Shown here piece by piece: positions 48,056 through 59,064 of a stretch of DNA of 64,000 bases; position 1 is the first letter of the stretch; each line of letters opens with the position of its first letter. The translations under genes were made by a program, and so were the position numbers. The notes beneath the pieces were generated by a model that did no database searches, was not told the origin of the DNA, and saw nothing but the letters and a program-made list of their open reading frames with translations. The stretch is from Xanthobacteraceae bacterium (GTDB lineage: Bacteria; Pseudomonadota; Alphaproteobacteria; Rhizobiales; Xanthobacteraceae), in assembly GCA_022844205.1 (NCBI GenBank), contig JALHMF010000001.1:244018-308017 (forward strand). The letters run 5' to 3'.

Positions 48056-48815
48056 AGCTCGCGAGGAAGCCGGTCATGATCGCGAGGAACGCCGTGCTGA
48101 TACCGTAAATGAATCCGTGATCGCGCGCGGCCCGCGCCACCAGTTCCTCAAATCCCGTTTTTACGACTTCGACCGCCGTTTCCTCGCGGGCTAGAATTTT
48201 TCCTTCCGACAGCAGCATCGTTTCCACGCGATAGACGCCGGTGGGTGCCGTGCCCGGAATCGGCACCGTGGCGCGGAAAAGCGTCGGCGTCAGGAACGTG
48301 ACACCCTGCGGCTCCTCGTTGAAGAGGCCCTCGCGTTCCTTCACGCGCAGAAAGGCGCTACGGAAAGCATCCTGCGGCTCGACATCCGCGAAATCGGTGC
48401 CGACGCGCTGCTGAAACGTATGGTTGACGACGCCGATGCGATTCCGGCGCAGAAATTCCGGCGGGCCGAGATCGGCGGGAGGCCGGCTCGTCAGTACGGA
48501 GAGATAGGACGGCACTTCAAGAAACTGGCGGGAATCATAGTTGATCCAGATTCCCAGAATGCGCTCCTTGCGGCGTGTGACGAAATTTTCGTTCGGTCCG
48601 AGCACGGTCACGACGAGATCGTATCCCTTGTCCTGAGGCTTGTCGTCGTCGATCGAACCGAAAAGTACAATGTCCGTGCCGGTGAAATTCGAACTGATCA
48701 GAACGCGGTGCGTGGAAACAGACGTGACCAGCCGTTCGGCATTCAGCGGAAACGCGGACAGCAGCGCGGCGGAAACCGTCGCGCATGCAAAGATGAAACC
48801 CTTGCGTGCGCTCAC
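48036..48815 (-). CDS. TIGR02186 family transmembrane protein
   Basis: A 259-residue exported/membrane-anchored protein: signal helix (IFACATVSAALLSAFPLN), beta-rich body (LISSNFTGTDIVLFGSID, GIWINYDSRQFLEVPSYLSV), then a C-terminal transmembrane helix (YGISTAFLAIMTGFLASFIF). This matches TIGR02186, a family nearly always next to a TauE/SafE exporter. The GTG start at 48815 overlaps the exporter's stop by 4 bp. The long frame further upstream (to 49805) is only the antisense of the exporter region and is not used. It is probably the periplasmic partner of the exporter. Confidence 0.9.
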   Translation of the reverse strand: MSARKGFIFACATVSAALLSAFPLNAERLVTSVSTHRVLISSNFTGTDIVLFGSIDDDKPQDKGYDLVVTVLGPNENFVTRRKERILGIWINYDSRQFLEVPSYLSVLTSRPPADLGPPEFLRRNRIGVVNHTFQQRVGTDFADVEPQDAFRSAFLRVKEREGLFNEEPQGVTFLTPTLFRATVPIPGTAPTGVYRVETMLLSEGKILAREETAVEVVKTGFEELVARAARDHGFIYGISTAFLAIMTGFLASFIFRTD

Positions 48816-49738
48816 GGCAGGCTCTCCATTTTGATGACGGTGAAGAGATCGCCGGGCCAGGCGACGAGATCGACCGCGACGCGGAATGCAACGCCAAGCA
48901 CCAGCACACCGAGCAGCAGACGCAATTGTTCCGCGCGGATCGCCTGGCCCGCGCGCGCGCCGAATTGCGCGCCGATGACGCCGCCGACCATCAGCGAGAG
49001 GGCGAGCACGATATCGACCGTGCGGTTCTCGATCGCGTGCAGCACGGTCGCGATCAGCATCGTGCAGAGCGTGAGAAACAACGACGTCGCGACCGATACG
49101 GAGGTCGGAACGCGCATCAAATAAATGAGTGCGGGAATCAGCAGGAAGCCGCCGCCGATACCCATGATCGCCCCGAAGAAACCGATCACGAAACCGATCA
49201 CCGTGATCGGCAGCGCCGAAACATAAATGCGCGACTGCCGGAACCGCAGCTTCAACGGCAGACCATGGAACCAGGCATGGGTCCCCGGGCGGCGCACAAC
49301 CGGTGCCGCCCCGCGATGCGTGCGCAAAATCGCGCGGATGCTTTCGGTCAGCATGATGCCGCCGACGATCCCGAGCAGGATCACATAGGAGAGCCCGACC
49401 ACGAGGTCGAGCTGGCCGCGGCGCATCAGTATCGCGAAAAACCAGACGCCCACGGCGGTGCCGATCATGCCGCCGGAAAGCAGCACCAGTCCTAGCCCCA
49501 CATCGACCAGCCGCTTGCGCCAGTAATTCAGCACACCGGACATCGACGAGGCGGCCATATGGCTCGGCACGTTGGCGACGGCGATGGCGGGGGGAATACC
49601 GACCAGAATGAGGAGCGGGGTCATCAGGAAGCCGCCGCCCACTCCGAACATGCCCGAGATGAATCCCACCGCGATCCCGAGCGACAGGATGACGAAGATA
49701 TTGACCGGCAATTCGGCGATCGGGAGATAGATCGACAC
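48812..49738 (-). CDS. TauE/SafE family sulfite/sulfonate exporter
   Basis: A 308-residue inner-membrane protein with eight or more helices: VNIFVILSLGIAVGFISGMF, GVGGGFLMTPLLILVGIPPA, then a second half with VIGFVIGFFGAIMGIGGGFL and LIPALIYL. The paired G-x-F-G-x-G-G-G-F-x-x-x-P motifs mark the two half-repeats of TauE/SafE. The family exports sulfite, sulfoacetate or similar organosulfur anions. It is co-transcribed with the TIGR02186 gene, and the pair is often associated with sulfur-compound metabolism. The likely promoter lies in the 100-bp gap to the next gene. Confidence 0.9.
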   Translation of the reverse strand: MSIYLPIAELPVNIFVILSLGIAVGFISGMFGVGGGFLMTPLLILVGIPPAIAVANVPSHMAASSMSGVLNYWRKRLVDVGLGLVLLSGGMIGTAVGVWFFAILMRRGQLDLVVGLSYVILLGIVGGIMLTESIRAILRTHRGAAPVVRRPGTHAWFHGLPLKLRFRQSRIYVSALPITVIGFVIGFFGAIMGIGGGFLLIPALIYLMRVPTSVSVATSLFLTLCTMLIATVLHAIENRTVDIVLALSLMVGGVIGAQFGARAGQAIRAEQLRLLLGVLVLGVAFRVAVDLVAWPGDLFTVIKMESLP

Positions 49739-49838
49739 GGCGACGGGTCCGGACTTTGATTATGTGCCGCAGGCGTGCGGCGCAATTCTCATGAACTGCC
49801 GTCACGCCCGATTGTCAATCAAAGGTGGCTGACAGCGT

Positions 49839-52800
49839 TTATTTCTTGACGGCCCGGCGGCGGGCGGGGGCCGCCTCGGCTTTTTCCCATTCGGGATTGA
49901 GCTGGGTCGAATTTGCGGCGGCGTTAACGGGCGCTGGGGTCCACGTTTGCACCGCAAGCTTGGCGGCAACGAGGCTCTGCTGATCGAGGCGCTTGGCCAC
50001 GTCGTCGCGCTTCTTTCCGGATTCCTGGTCACCCTGTGCGGCGGCAAGGGCAAACCAGCGATAGGATTCCGTCAGGTTCGGATCGACGCCAAGCCCTCGG
50101 GCATAGAGGACACCGAGATTATACTGGCTGTCGGCAACGCCCCGCTCGGCTGCCATGCGGAACCAGCGGGCGGCGCTTTTGTAATCGGGTGAGCCGTCAA
50201 CGCCATCGGAATAGAGCACGGCCAGATTGTGCATGGCCTTGAGGTGTCCGGTCTCGGCCGCGATCAGGTAAAAGCGCTTGGCTTCCTGCGCACTCTTCGC
50301 GATTCCTTGGCCTTTTTCATACATTCCGCCGATGCGGTAGGCGGCTGGCGCCGACCCCTTCTTCAGGGCGCGCTCGAACCAGTTCATTGCTTCGGACGGG
50401 CTTACCTGCACACCGCGGCCTTCGAGATAGCGTGCGCCGATTTCATAGGAAGCGACCGGATCGCCGGCGGAGGCCGCCGCACGCAAACCGGCACCGCCGA
50501 TTGTGAGCGGCAGTTCGTCGCCTCTTGCCGCGGTGGCATCCTTGCCGGCCGGGATCGAAGCGGTGAGTGCTGGCGGCGTTGCTGGTTTTGGGGGCTTCAC
50601 CGAACCGGTCGTTTCCGGTTCCTGTTCCAAGCGCGCGTCGCCAATGAGCGGAACGTTCTGCTGCGGGCCGATGATGCCGGCAGGAGTGGTTGTCAGAAAT
50701 GATGGCGTCTCGGGCAGCGCGGAATTTTTCTGCGGGGCCGGCGATTTTTCGGGCGGCGCGGCTTCCGGTGTGGAGGTTTTCGGCTGGCTGCCCGGCATCA
50801 GGTTGGGCAGGATGCCGTCGAAATAACGCATCGCCGTGAAGATCAGCAGGAACGCCGTGAGTGCCAGGAGAAAAGCCTGGCGGCCACGCGTGACCAGCAA
50901 GCCTGAGACTTTCTTCTTCGGCTCGCTTTCGATCGAGAATTTCTTCCTGTCGTCGCCGGCGGGCTCAGCCGCGGCGGATTGCGCGGCGCGGCGCGCCGCG
51001 GCGATGTAATCGGTCGCGCGCGCCGGATGTTCCGGCTGGCTGCCGCCGATGCCGCCAAGTGCTGCTTCGGACTGTGCAACGCGTTGGGCCGCGGTCTGGC
51101 TCGCGCGATGACGCGGTGCGCCGGAACCGGGCTCAAGCGGGAAGTCCGCCGGAATGTCGTCGGGGAGGTCGATGATCTTGTCGTTGCGCGGCAATGCCGG
51201 ATTGATGCGCGGTTCGGAACGGATCTGCGGCGCGCGCGTCTGGACCAGTGAGGCTGGCTCTTCGACGGTGGTGGGACGGTGAAATGCAGCAGGCTCCGAA
51301 CGCGCTTCGCGCGTCTGTTCGACCAATTCCATCGCGCGCGCTGCTGGCTTCGCGGGACGATCCGTATAGTCGGAAGCTTCCAAGGACACCGCGGATTTTG
51401 CTTCCTGCATCTGCGCGAAAAGCTCCTTCACGTTCTTTTCGATCGCGCCGAGCACGGAAAGCCGAGATTCCGCGGCATCAAGTTTGTCGGAAAGCGCGCG
51501 CAGACCGGCGTCCATGCTGCTGGAAGCGGCTTGCCCGGACTTGCCGATTGAGTGCATCAGGTCGTCGAGCCGGGAGCGGATTTCGCCGAGATCGGGGGTC
51601 GCCGGGGCCTGCTTGGTGGCGTGGTCGATGCGTTCGGAAAGCGCTTCGATGCGGCGGTCGAAGGCTGCCATGACATCGACCACAGCGCTGTCGTTATTCG
51701 CGCCCGTTGGGGTCGACTCGAACTTGCGCACCAGCGTTTCAATCTGGAGGCAGAGGTCCTTGAGCATGTCTGTCGGCAGCGCGCTTGCAAGCATGTCGCG
51801 GATTTCGGCCGTCTGTTCCTGCAGGCGTGCGACGGTCGAGCCATCGACGCTCCGCGCATTCAACGCATCGAGCTTGGCGGAAAGTTCCAGAAGATCGCGC
51901 TCGACGGAGGCAAAGCTCTCGGCCGGGCGAACGCCAGCGATCGCCTGGCGGATATCCTCGAGCGTCTGCGCGATCTCGGCACTGTTCGTTGCGTTTCCGC
52001 CAAGCTTGCCCTGATCGATGCGGTTCACGAGCGTTTCCACCGCGCGCTCGATCGCTTCCAGCGAGCGGCGCGGTGCAAGGTCCACGAGCTTGTTCGCAAG
52101 ATCGGAAACTTCGCCGCGCAATCCGTCGATGCTCTCGGCCTGCAAACCGCTGCGGCGGATCGAATGCATTTCCTCGGTGAGATTCCGGAGCTGGCTCTCG
52201 ATCCCGCTGAAATCGGGAGCGGGCGGCATCGGCATTTGCATCTGCCGCGGCTTCAACTGGCGCGGCATCGGCGTGCCGTCGAGCACGGACTGCCGCATCA
52301 TGATGTCGGCGACGGCGGAGTCCAGTTCGGCGACCGTCGGCGGAATCGAATAATCCGCATAGCGGACGTTTTCGTGCTCCAGCTTCCGGCTCATCGTTTC
52401 GATGGTGCGGGAGATATTCTCGAGCTTGCGCTCGAGATCGGGCGAAGTGTTGGAGTTGGAAAGACGCCCGCGCGTAAACAGTTCTTCGATACGGTCATCG
52501 AGCCGCTGGATCGCGGAGCGGACTTCCAGCGGCGCGTTCCGGTCATGCGAGCGGTCGCGCATCATCTGGTCGATACGCTCGCTCAGCGATTCGATGGAGG
52601 AGTAGAGGGCGGTCTCGCCGCGTCCGCCGCGCGGCGAAAGTTCTGAATTCTGCCGGGAGAAATGATCGAGCCGTTCGGCGATGTCGTCGAGGCGCTGTTC
52701 GAGCGGATCGGCCCCACGGAGCGAACGGCGCGGGCGCTCGCTGCTCGCCGAACACTCGCGGATCGCGGTGTCGAGCCATTCGCCGACCGAAAGGCCCGAA

Positions 52801-52877
52801 CGGCGTGCGGCATCCCGGGCCGCGGCCCAGGTTTCCGGCTCTACCGCATTGACGCTCCAGGGGACGCTCGCGCTCAT
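49839..52877 (-). CDS. large PodJ-like coiled-coil/SEL1-repeat protein
   Basis: A 1012-residue membrane protein. The N-terminus has WAAARDAARRSGLSVGEWLD, then about 550 residues of coiled coil (LERKLENISRTIETMSRKLE; IDGLRGEVSDLANKLVDLAP). A disordered Pro/Ala-rich region follows, then one transmembrane helix near 665-690 (QAFLLALTAFLLIFTAMRYF) and a periplasmic tail with SEL1 repeats from about residue 800 (GDPVASYEIGARYLEGRGV, APAAYRIGGMYEKGQGIA, YKSAARWFRMAAERGVADSQ). This order is that of PodJ-type polar organelle proteins, which organise a cell pole and interact with murein factors. The length is in the family range. The start ATG is the first residue of the conserved N-terminus. Confidence 0.85.
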   Translation of the reverse strand: MSASVPWSVNAVEPETWAAARDAARRSGLSVGEWLDTAIRECSASSERPRRSLRGADPLEQRLDDIAERLDHFSRQNSELSPRGGRGETALYSSIESLSERIDQMMRDRSHDRNAPLEVRSAIQRLDDRIEELFTRGRLSNSNTSPDLERKLENISRTIETMSRKLEHENVRYADYSIPPTVAELDSAVADIMMRQSVLDGTPMPRQLKPRQMQMPMPPAPDFSGIESQLRNLTEEMHSIRRSGLQAESIDGLRGEVSDLANKLVDLAPRRSLEAIERAVETLVNRIDQGKLGGNATNSAEIAQTLEDIRQAIAGVRPAESFASVERDLLELSAKLDALNARSVDGSTVARLQEQTAEIRDMLASALPTDMLKDLCLQIETLVRKFESTPTGANNDSAVVDVMAAFDRRIEALSERIDHATKQAPATPDLGEIRSRLDDLMHSIGKSGQAASSSMDAGLRALSDKLDAAESRLSVLGAIEKNVKELFAQMQEAKSAVSLEASDYTDRPAKPAARAMELVEQTREARSEPAAFHRPTTVEEPASLVQTRAPQIRSEPRINPALPRNDKIIDLPDDIPADFPLEPGSGAPRHRASQTAAQRVAQSEAALGGIGGSQPEHPARATDYIAAARRAAQSAAAEPAGDDRKKFSIESEPKKKVSGLLVTRGRQAFLLALTAFLLIFTAMRYFDGILPNLMPGSQPKTSTPEAAPPEKSPAPQKNSALPETPSFLTTTPAGIIGPQQNVPLIGDARLEQEPETTGSVKPPKPATPPALTASIPAGKDATAARGDELPLTIGGAGLRAAASAGDPVASYEIGARYLEGRGVQVSPSEAMNWFERALKKGSAPAAYRIGGMYEKGQGIAKSAQEAKRFYLIAAETGHLKAMHNLAVLYSDGVDGSPDYKSAARWFRMAAERGVADSQYNLGVLYARGLGVDPNLTESYRWFALAAAQGDQESGKKRDDVAKRLDQQSLVAAKLAVQTWTPAPVNAAANSTQLNPEWEKAEAAPARRRAVKK

Positions 52878-53219
52878 TGAATACCCGTTCGCGGAGGGCG
52901 GTCTTGGGCATACGCGTTAACGGGCGTGCACCGCGCTCCAGACCCGGAAATTCGGCTTGTTATGGTAAAGGGCGGGTTAATTTTGCCCGGTTCCGTGTGC
53001 GAAAAACGCTGGCAACACTGGGTCTGGACGGTTCCGGCCGCAAAAGGCCCGCCCCGCCGCCCGGCCCGATGCGAATCCGCCCCTGTTCGCCGGATTTAAT
53101 GAATAGGGCGTAGGCTGGGGGCGCGAATCGGTCTGCGGCAACGTGGGCTTTTTCTTCCGCTCCTCTGCCGCATTTCCGCGCGAGAAGCGGGCCCGGGGAG
53201 GCGGATAGAGAGGACTTTC
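52878..53219. other. intergenic region between divergent SEL1 and acyl-CoA dehydrogenase genes
   Basis: No gene is supported; frames here are GC-driven. It must contain two divergent promoters, but no consensus elements are clear. The last 10 bp before 53220 carry AGAGAGGAC, the likely ribosome site of the dehydrogenase. Confidence 0.4.
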
Positions 53220-55013
53220 ATGCCGAGTTACAAGGCGCCGGTGGACGACGTTCTGTTTCTCCTGAATGACGTTTTTCATATTGAGCGCTATGGCAACCTG
53301 CCGGGCTTTGCCGATACCAACCCCGAGACCCTCGAAGCCATCCTGAGCGAAGGCGCCAAACTCTGCGAGCAGGTGATCGCGCCGCTCAATCGTGCCGGAG
53401 ATGTCGAGGGTTGCACGCGCCATACCGATGGCTCGGTGACGACGCCGAAGGGCTTCAAGGGCGCTTACGACCAGTTGTCGGAAGGCGGATGGATCGGCCT
53501 CGCCTGCGATACTGAATTTGGCGGGCAGGGACTGCCGCAGACACTCACCTGGATTATGAACGAGTTTCTGACGGCTTCGAACATGGCGTTCTCCATGTAT
53601 TCGGGACTGTCGCAGGGTGCGTATCTCGCGCTCCGCATCCACGGCTCCGACGCACAAAAGAAAATGTACCTGCCGAAGATCGCGTCGGGCGAGTGGGCGG
53701 CGACGATGAACCTCACCGAGCCGCATTGCGGCACGGATCTTGGTCTCTTGCGCACGAAAGCGGTGCCGCAGCCAGACGGCAGCTATAAAATTTCCGGCAC
53801 CAAGATTTTCATTTCCGGCGGCGAGCACGATCTCACGAGCAACATCATCCATCTCGTGATCGCGCGCATCGAGGGAGCGCCGGAAGGCACCAAGGGAATT
53901 TCGCTCTTCGTCGTGCCGAAAATATTGCATGACGCCGATGGAAAGCTCGGCGAGCGAAACAAAGTCTCGTGCGGCTCCATCGAGGAGAAGATGGGCATCC
54001 ACGGCAACTCCACCTGCGTCATGAATTACGACAACGCGACAGGCTGGCTCGTCGGCGAGCCGCATCGCGGGCTTGCGGCCATGTTCACGATGATGAACGA
54101 GGCGCGGCTCGGCGTCGGCATTCAGGGGCTGGCGCTGTCCGAAGTCGCCTATCAGAACGCCGTCGCCTATTCCAAGGAGCGCCTGCAGGGCCGCTCGCTC
54201 ACGGGTGCGAAATTTCCGGATAAGAATGCCGATCCGATCATCGTGCATCCCGACGTAAGGCGGGTGCTGCTCTCGATGCGTGCGTTCAACGAGGCTGCCC
54301 GCGCGCTCGTGATCTGGATCGCACTGCAGGCCGACACCTATCACCGTTCCGATGACGCGAAGGCGAAGCAGACCGCCGACGATCTCATGGGTTTGCTCAC
54401 GCCGGTGATCAAGGGCGTGCTCACCGATCAGGGCTTCGCCAACACCGTGCAGGCCCAGCAGGTGTTCGGCGGGCATGGCTATATTGCCGAGCACGGCATG
54501 GAGCAGTTCGTCCGGGATGTCCGGATTTCCATGATTTATGAAGGCACTAACGGCATCCAGGCGCTCGATCTCGTGGGCCGGAAACTCGGCCGCGACGGCG
54601 GCCGCGCGATGATGACATTCCTCGCCGATGCACAGGGATTTCTGAAAGCGCACGCTGCGGACGAGGCGATGATGCCCTATATTAAGCCGCTTGAGGCGGC
54701 GATCGGGCATCTGCAAAAAGCGACGATGTGGCTGATGCAGAACGGCCCGAAGCAGCCGGACAATGCGGGTGCCGCGTCCTACGACTACATGCATCTCTTC
54801 GGGCTGGTGGCGCTTGGGTACATGTGGGTGCAGATCGCCAAAGCGGCACTCGCCAGCAAGTCAAAAGGCAACGGTGCGGCGATGCGCATGGATGCCAAGC
54901 TGACGGCGGGCAAATTCTTCATGGAACGGATGCTGCCGGAAACGGCGGCGCACCTTGCCCGCATCGAAAGCGGCTCGCGTACCGTGATGGAAATGCCGGC
55001 GGAAGCGTTTTGA
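53220..55013 (+). CDS. acyl-CoA dehydrogenase, large form with C-terminal domain
   Basis: A 597-residue flavoenzyme that begins each round of beta-oxidation by forming the trans-2-enoyl-CoA. The N-terminal region (YKAPVDDVLFLLNDVFHIER) is the extension typical of the FadE-like acyl-CoA dehydrogenase group with a C-terminal DUF. GWIGLACDTEFGGQGLPQTL, AATMNLTEPHCGTDLGLLRT and KISGTKIFISGGEHDL are the substrate and FAD sites. QVFGGHGYIAEHGMEQFVRD and ISMIYEGTNGIQALDLVGRK contain the usual catalytic-Glu and FAD-pocket pieces (E in YEGTNGIQ). The C-terminal domain (residues 460-597) is helical. It starts the beta-oxidation run; a REP-like palindrome separates it from the thiolase gene. Confidence 0.94.
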   Translation: MPSYKAPVDDVLFLLNDVFHIERYGNLPGFADTNPETLEAILSEGAKLCEQVIAPLNRAGDVEGCTRHTDGSVTTPKGFKGAYDQLSEGGWIGLACDTEFGGQGLPQTLTWIMNEFLTASNMAFSMYSGLSQGAYLALRIHGSDAQKKMYLPKIASGEWAATMNLTEPHCGTDLGLLRTKAVPQPDGSYKISGTKIFISGGEHDLTSNIIHLVIARIEGAPEGTKGISLFVVPKILHDADGKLGERNKVSCGSIEEKMGIHGNSTCVMNYDNATGWLVGEPHRGLAAMFTMMNEARLGVGIQGLALSEVAYQNAVAYSKERLQGRSLTGAKFPDKNADPIIVHPDVRRVLLSMRAFNEAARALVIWIALQADTYHRSDDAKAKQTADDLMGLLTPVIKGVLTDQGFANTVQAQQVFGGHGYIAEHGMEQFVRDVRISMIYEGTNGIQALDLVGRKLGRDGGRAMMTFLADAQGFLKAHAADEAMMPYIKPLEAAIGHLQKATMWLMQNGPKQPDNAGAASYDYMHLFGLVALGYMWVQIAKAALASKSKGNGAAMRMDAKLTAGKFFMERMLPETAAHLARIESGSRTVMEMPAEAF

Positions 55014-55017
55014 ATTC

Positions 55018-55152
55018 ACCCTCTCCCCTTGTGGGAGAGGGTGGTCCGAGCGAAGCGAGGACCGGGTGAGGGGTCCTTTGCAGGAAATACCCCTCACCCG
55101 CCTCGCAGCCTTCGGCTGCTCGGCACCCTCTCCCACAGGGGGAGAGGGAAAG
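55018..55152. repeat. REP-like palindromic intergenic repeat
   Basis: Long near-palindrome between the dehydrogenase and thiolase genes: CCCTCTCCC-CTTGTGGGAGAGGG at one end and CCCTCTCCCACAGGGGGAGAG at the other, with CCGAGCGAAGCGAGGACCGG and CCCCTCACCCG-type arms inside. It looks like the dispersed REP/BIME-type elements frequent in Rhizobiales. It may stabilise or attenuate the mRNA within the operon. Confidence 0.75.
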
Positions 55153-55162
55153 AGGAGAGGCC

Positions 55163-56368
<1,206 letters not shown>

Positions 56369-56371
56369 TCG

Positions 56372-56833
56372 ATGCCGAAGATCGACCCGCGAACGATAGA
56401 GCCGCGCACGAGCACGATCTATCCGAAGGAATTTGAGGCTGTAGTAGACGGGCGTTCAAAGCAGCGCCTCGGCGATGCGGCGGGCCTGACTCAATTTGGC
56501 GTCAACCTCACGCAGCTGAAGCCGGGGGCCGCGTCCGCGTTGTATCACTGGCACGAGTCAGAAGACGAGTTCGTCTACATCCTCGAAGGCGAAGTGATGC
56601 TGGAAGAGGGCGACACCAAAACGCAGCTTCGTGCTGGCGACGCCGCCGGATTTAAGGCGGGCGTTGCAGTGGGCCATCGCCTCGTCAACAATTCCAAAAG
56701 TAATGTTGTGTTTCTCGAAGTCGGCACGCGCGCGGCGCGCGACCGGTATGTCTATCCGAACGACGATCTCGTGGGCGAGAAAGACGAGAGCGGCGTTCGC
56801 CTGACCAATAAGGCTGGCATTCCCTATCGCTGA
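56372..56833 (+). CDS. cupin-domain protein
   Basis: A 153-residue protein whose core is a double-stranded beta-helix: LTQLKPGAASALYHWHESED (cupin motif 1: two His then Glu), EFVYILEGEVMLEEGDTKTQ and the later LRAGDAAGFKAGVAVGHRLV with a conserved His (motif 2). It may bind a metal. Its gene is inserted between thiolase and the FadJ-like gene with gaps of only 3 and 17 bp, so it is part of the operon. Cupins of this type (COG3837) often occur beside fatty-acid or aromatic degradation genes, with no proven activity. Confidence 0.85.
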   Translation: MPKIDPRTIEPRTSTIYPKEFEAVVDGRSKQRLGDAAGLTQFGVNLTQLKPGAASALYHWHESEDEFVYILEGEVMLEEGDTKTQLRAGDAAGFKAGVAVGHRLVNNSKSNVVFLEVGTRAARDRYVYPNDDLVGEKDESGVRLTNKAGIPYR

Positions 56834-56850
56834 ACAAGCGGGAGCTGACG

Positions 56851-59064
56851 ATGGCTTACAAGAATTTCAAGCTCGACATCGACGCCGACGGAATCGGCCT
56901 GCTCACGTGGGACATGCCCGGCCGTTCCATGAACGTCTTCACGATGGAGACGTTGCAGGAATTGAGCGACGTCGTGGAGAAAGTCGCCGCCGACAAGGCG
57001 ATCAAGGGCGTTGTCATCGCATCCGGCAAGGAAACATTCTCCGGCGGCGCCGACCTCACGATGCTAGAAGGCCTCTCGCGTATCTTCGTGGACTTCGTGA
57101 AATCGAAAGGCGAAGCGGCGGCGATGCAGGAATTTTTCGAGCAGTCGCGGAAAATGTCGGTGATCTATCGCCGCCTGGAAACGAGCGGAAAGCCGTTTGT
57201 CGCCGCGATCAACGGCATGTGCCTTGGCGGCGCGTTCGAGCTGGCGCTTGCCTGTCATTATCGGGTGGCAAGTGAAAACGAAAAAACCCGCGTCGGCCTG
57301 CCGGAAGTGAAGATCGGCCTGTTTCCTGGTGCCGGCGGCACGCAGCGCCTGCCGCGCATCATCCCGACCGCCGAGGCATTGCAGATGATGCTGCGCGGCG
57401 AGCAGGTTCGTCTCGACAAGGCGAAAAAGCTGAACCTGATCAACGAGGTTGTTCCGGCCGCGAAGCTGATCGAAACGGCAAAGGCGTGGATCAAAAGCGG
57501 CGGCAAGGGCGTGCAGCCGTGGGACGTGGACGGCTTCAAGCTGCCGGGCGGGCCGGTTTATTCCAAGGCCGGCATGATGACCTGGCCGCCCGCGAACGCG
57601 ATCTATCGCCGTGAGACGTTCGACAATTATCCGGGCGCGCGGGCCATTTTGCAGTCCGTCTATGAAGGACTGCTGCTGCCAATGGATCAGGGCCTGCGTG
57701 TGGAGTCGCGTTATTTCGCGAAGGTTCTTCGCTCCAAGGAAGCGGCGGCGATGATACGAACGTTGTTTGTATCGATGCAGGAACTGAACAAGGGTGCCCG
57801 CCGTCCCGCGAACGTGCCCGCGAACAAGATCAAGAGGATTGCCGTACTGGGGGCGGGTTTCATGGGTGCCGGCATCGCCTATGTGAGTGCGGCCGCGGGA
57901 ATCGAAGTCGTGTTGCTCGACCGCGATCAAGCCGCCGCCGACAAGGGCAAGAGCCTCTCCGACAAAATGATTTCCGAACAGGTCGCCAAGGGCCGCGCCA
58001 AGCCCGCCGACAAGGATTTGCTGTTGTCGAAGATCAAGACGACGGCGGACTACGCCGACATCAAAGGCGTCGATCTGGTGGTGGAAGCCGTCTTTGAGGA
58101 TCGCAAGATCAAGACGGAAGTCATTCAGAAAGCCGAAGCGGCGATGAGCGGCAAGGGAATCTTCGGCTCCAACACATCGACGCTGCCGATCTCCTCCTTG
58201 GCGGAAGTTTCAAAACGCCCGGAGCAATTTGTCGGCATCCATTTTTTCTCGCCCGTGGAAAGGATGATGCTGGTCGAGATCATCAAGGGCAAGAAAACCG
58301 GCGACGAGGCGATCGCGATGGCGCTCGATTTCGTGCGCGCGATCAAGAAGACGCCGATCGTTGTCAACGACAGCCGCGGCTTTTATACCTCGCGGGTCGT
58401 CAGCACATATATTCGAGAAGGGCATTTGATGCTGACGGAAGGTGTCCCCGCGGCGATGGTGGAAAATGTCGGCCGCATGGCGGGCATGCCGGTGGGTCCG
58501 CTTTCACTGAATGACGAAGTCGCCGTCGATCTCGCCTGGAAAATCCTGCAGGCGACGAAGAACGATCTCGGCGCGGAAGTCATCGACGAACGGCAGGAAG
58601 CGCTTCTGGAGGAAATGGTCGTGAAGCGCGGCCGTCTTGGCCGCAAGAACGGCAAGGGCTTCTACGATTATCCCGACGGCGCGCCGAAGCGTCTGTGGCC
58701 CGGCCTCCACGAGATCACCGGCGAAGCGCGGCCCGGGGAAATCTACGACATCGACGAATTGAAGAAGCGCTATCTCGTGATTCAGGCTTTGGAAACCGCG
58801 CGTTGCGTCGAGGAGGGCGTCATCACCGACGTACGCGATGCCGATGTCGGCGGCATCCTGGGTTTTGGATTTGCTCCGTTCACCGGCGGCCCGCTTTCGT
58901 ACATCGATGGAATGGGGGCCGGGAATTTCGTCGATCTCTGCAAGCGCTTTGCGGGCCGCATGGGTCCGCGCTTCGAGCCGAATGCTCTCCTGATCGAAAT
59001 GTCGCGGAAGGGCGAGACGTTCTATGGACGCTTCGCGCCGCCGAAGGAAAAACGCGCCGCCTGA
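56851..59064 (+). CDS. enoyl-CoA hydratase/3-hydroxyacyl-CoA dehydrogenase fusion (FadJ-like)
   Basis: A 737-residue bifunctional enzyme that hydrates enoyl-CoA and then oxidises the 3-hydroxyacyl-CoA with NAD. The N-terminal crotonase domain (1-300) shows SGGADLTMLEG, GMCLGGAFELALACHYRVA and RVGLPEVKIGLFPGAGGTQR with its two Glu. The linker leads into a Rossmann domain (IAVLGAGFMGAGIAYVSAAA near 325, then VVLLDRDQAAADKGK), NTSTLPISSLAEVSKRPEQF and GIHFFSPVERMMLVEIIKGK. The C-terminal part carries NDSRGFYTSRVVSTYIREG and FGFAPFTGGPLSYIDGMGAG. It completes the beta-oxidation operon with the thiolase and dehydrogenase. Confidence 0.95.
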   Translation: MAYKNFKLDIDADGIGLLTWDMPGRSMNVFTMETLQELSDVVEKVAADKAIKGVVIASGKETFSGGADLTMLEGLSRIFVDFVKSKGEAAAMQEFFEQSRKMSVIYRRLETSGKPFVAAINGMCLGGAFELALACHYRVASENEKTRVGLPEVKIGLFPGAGGTQRLPRIIPTAEALQMMLRGEQVRLDKAKKLNLINEVVPAAKLIETAKAWIKSGGKGVQPWDVDGFKLPGGPVYSKAGMMTWPPANAIYRRETFDNYPGARAILQSVYEGLLLPMDQGLRVESRYFAKVLRSKEAAAMIRTLFVSMQELNKGARRPANVPANKIKRIAVLGAGFMGAGIAYVSAAAGIEVVLLDRDQAAADKGKSLSDKMISEQVAKGRAKPADKDLLLSKIKTTADYADIKGVDLVVEAVFEDRKIKTEVIQKAEAAMSGKGIFGSNTSTLPISSLAEVSKRPEQFVGIHFFSPVERMMLVEIIKGKKTGDEAIAMALDFVRAIKKTPIVVNDSRGFYTSRVVSTYIREGHLMLTEGVPAAMVENVGRMAGMPVGPLSLNDEVAVDLAWKILQATKNDLGAEVIDERQEALLEEMVVKRGRLGRKNGKGFYDYPDGAPKRLWPGLHEITGEARPGEIYDIDELKKRYLVIQALETARCVEEGVITDVRDADVGGILGFGFAPFTGGPLSYIDGMGAGNFVDLCKRFAGRMGPRFEPNALLIEMSRKGETFYGRFAPPKEKRAA

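Noticed and set aside
52977..54794. 605-codon minus-strand frame antisense to the acyl-CoA dehydrogenase
   Set aside because: It is complementary to a clear enzyme gene; its residues are Arg/His/Ala-rich as expected from GC-rich antisense DNA and match no family.
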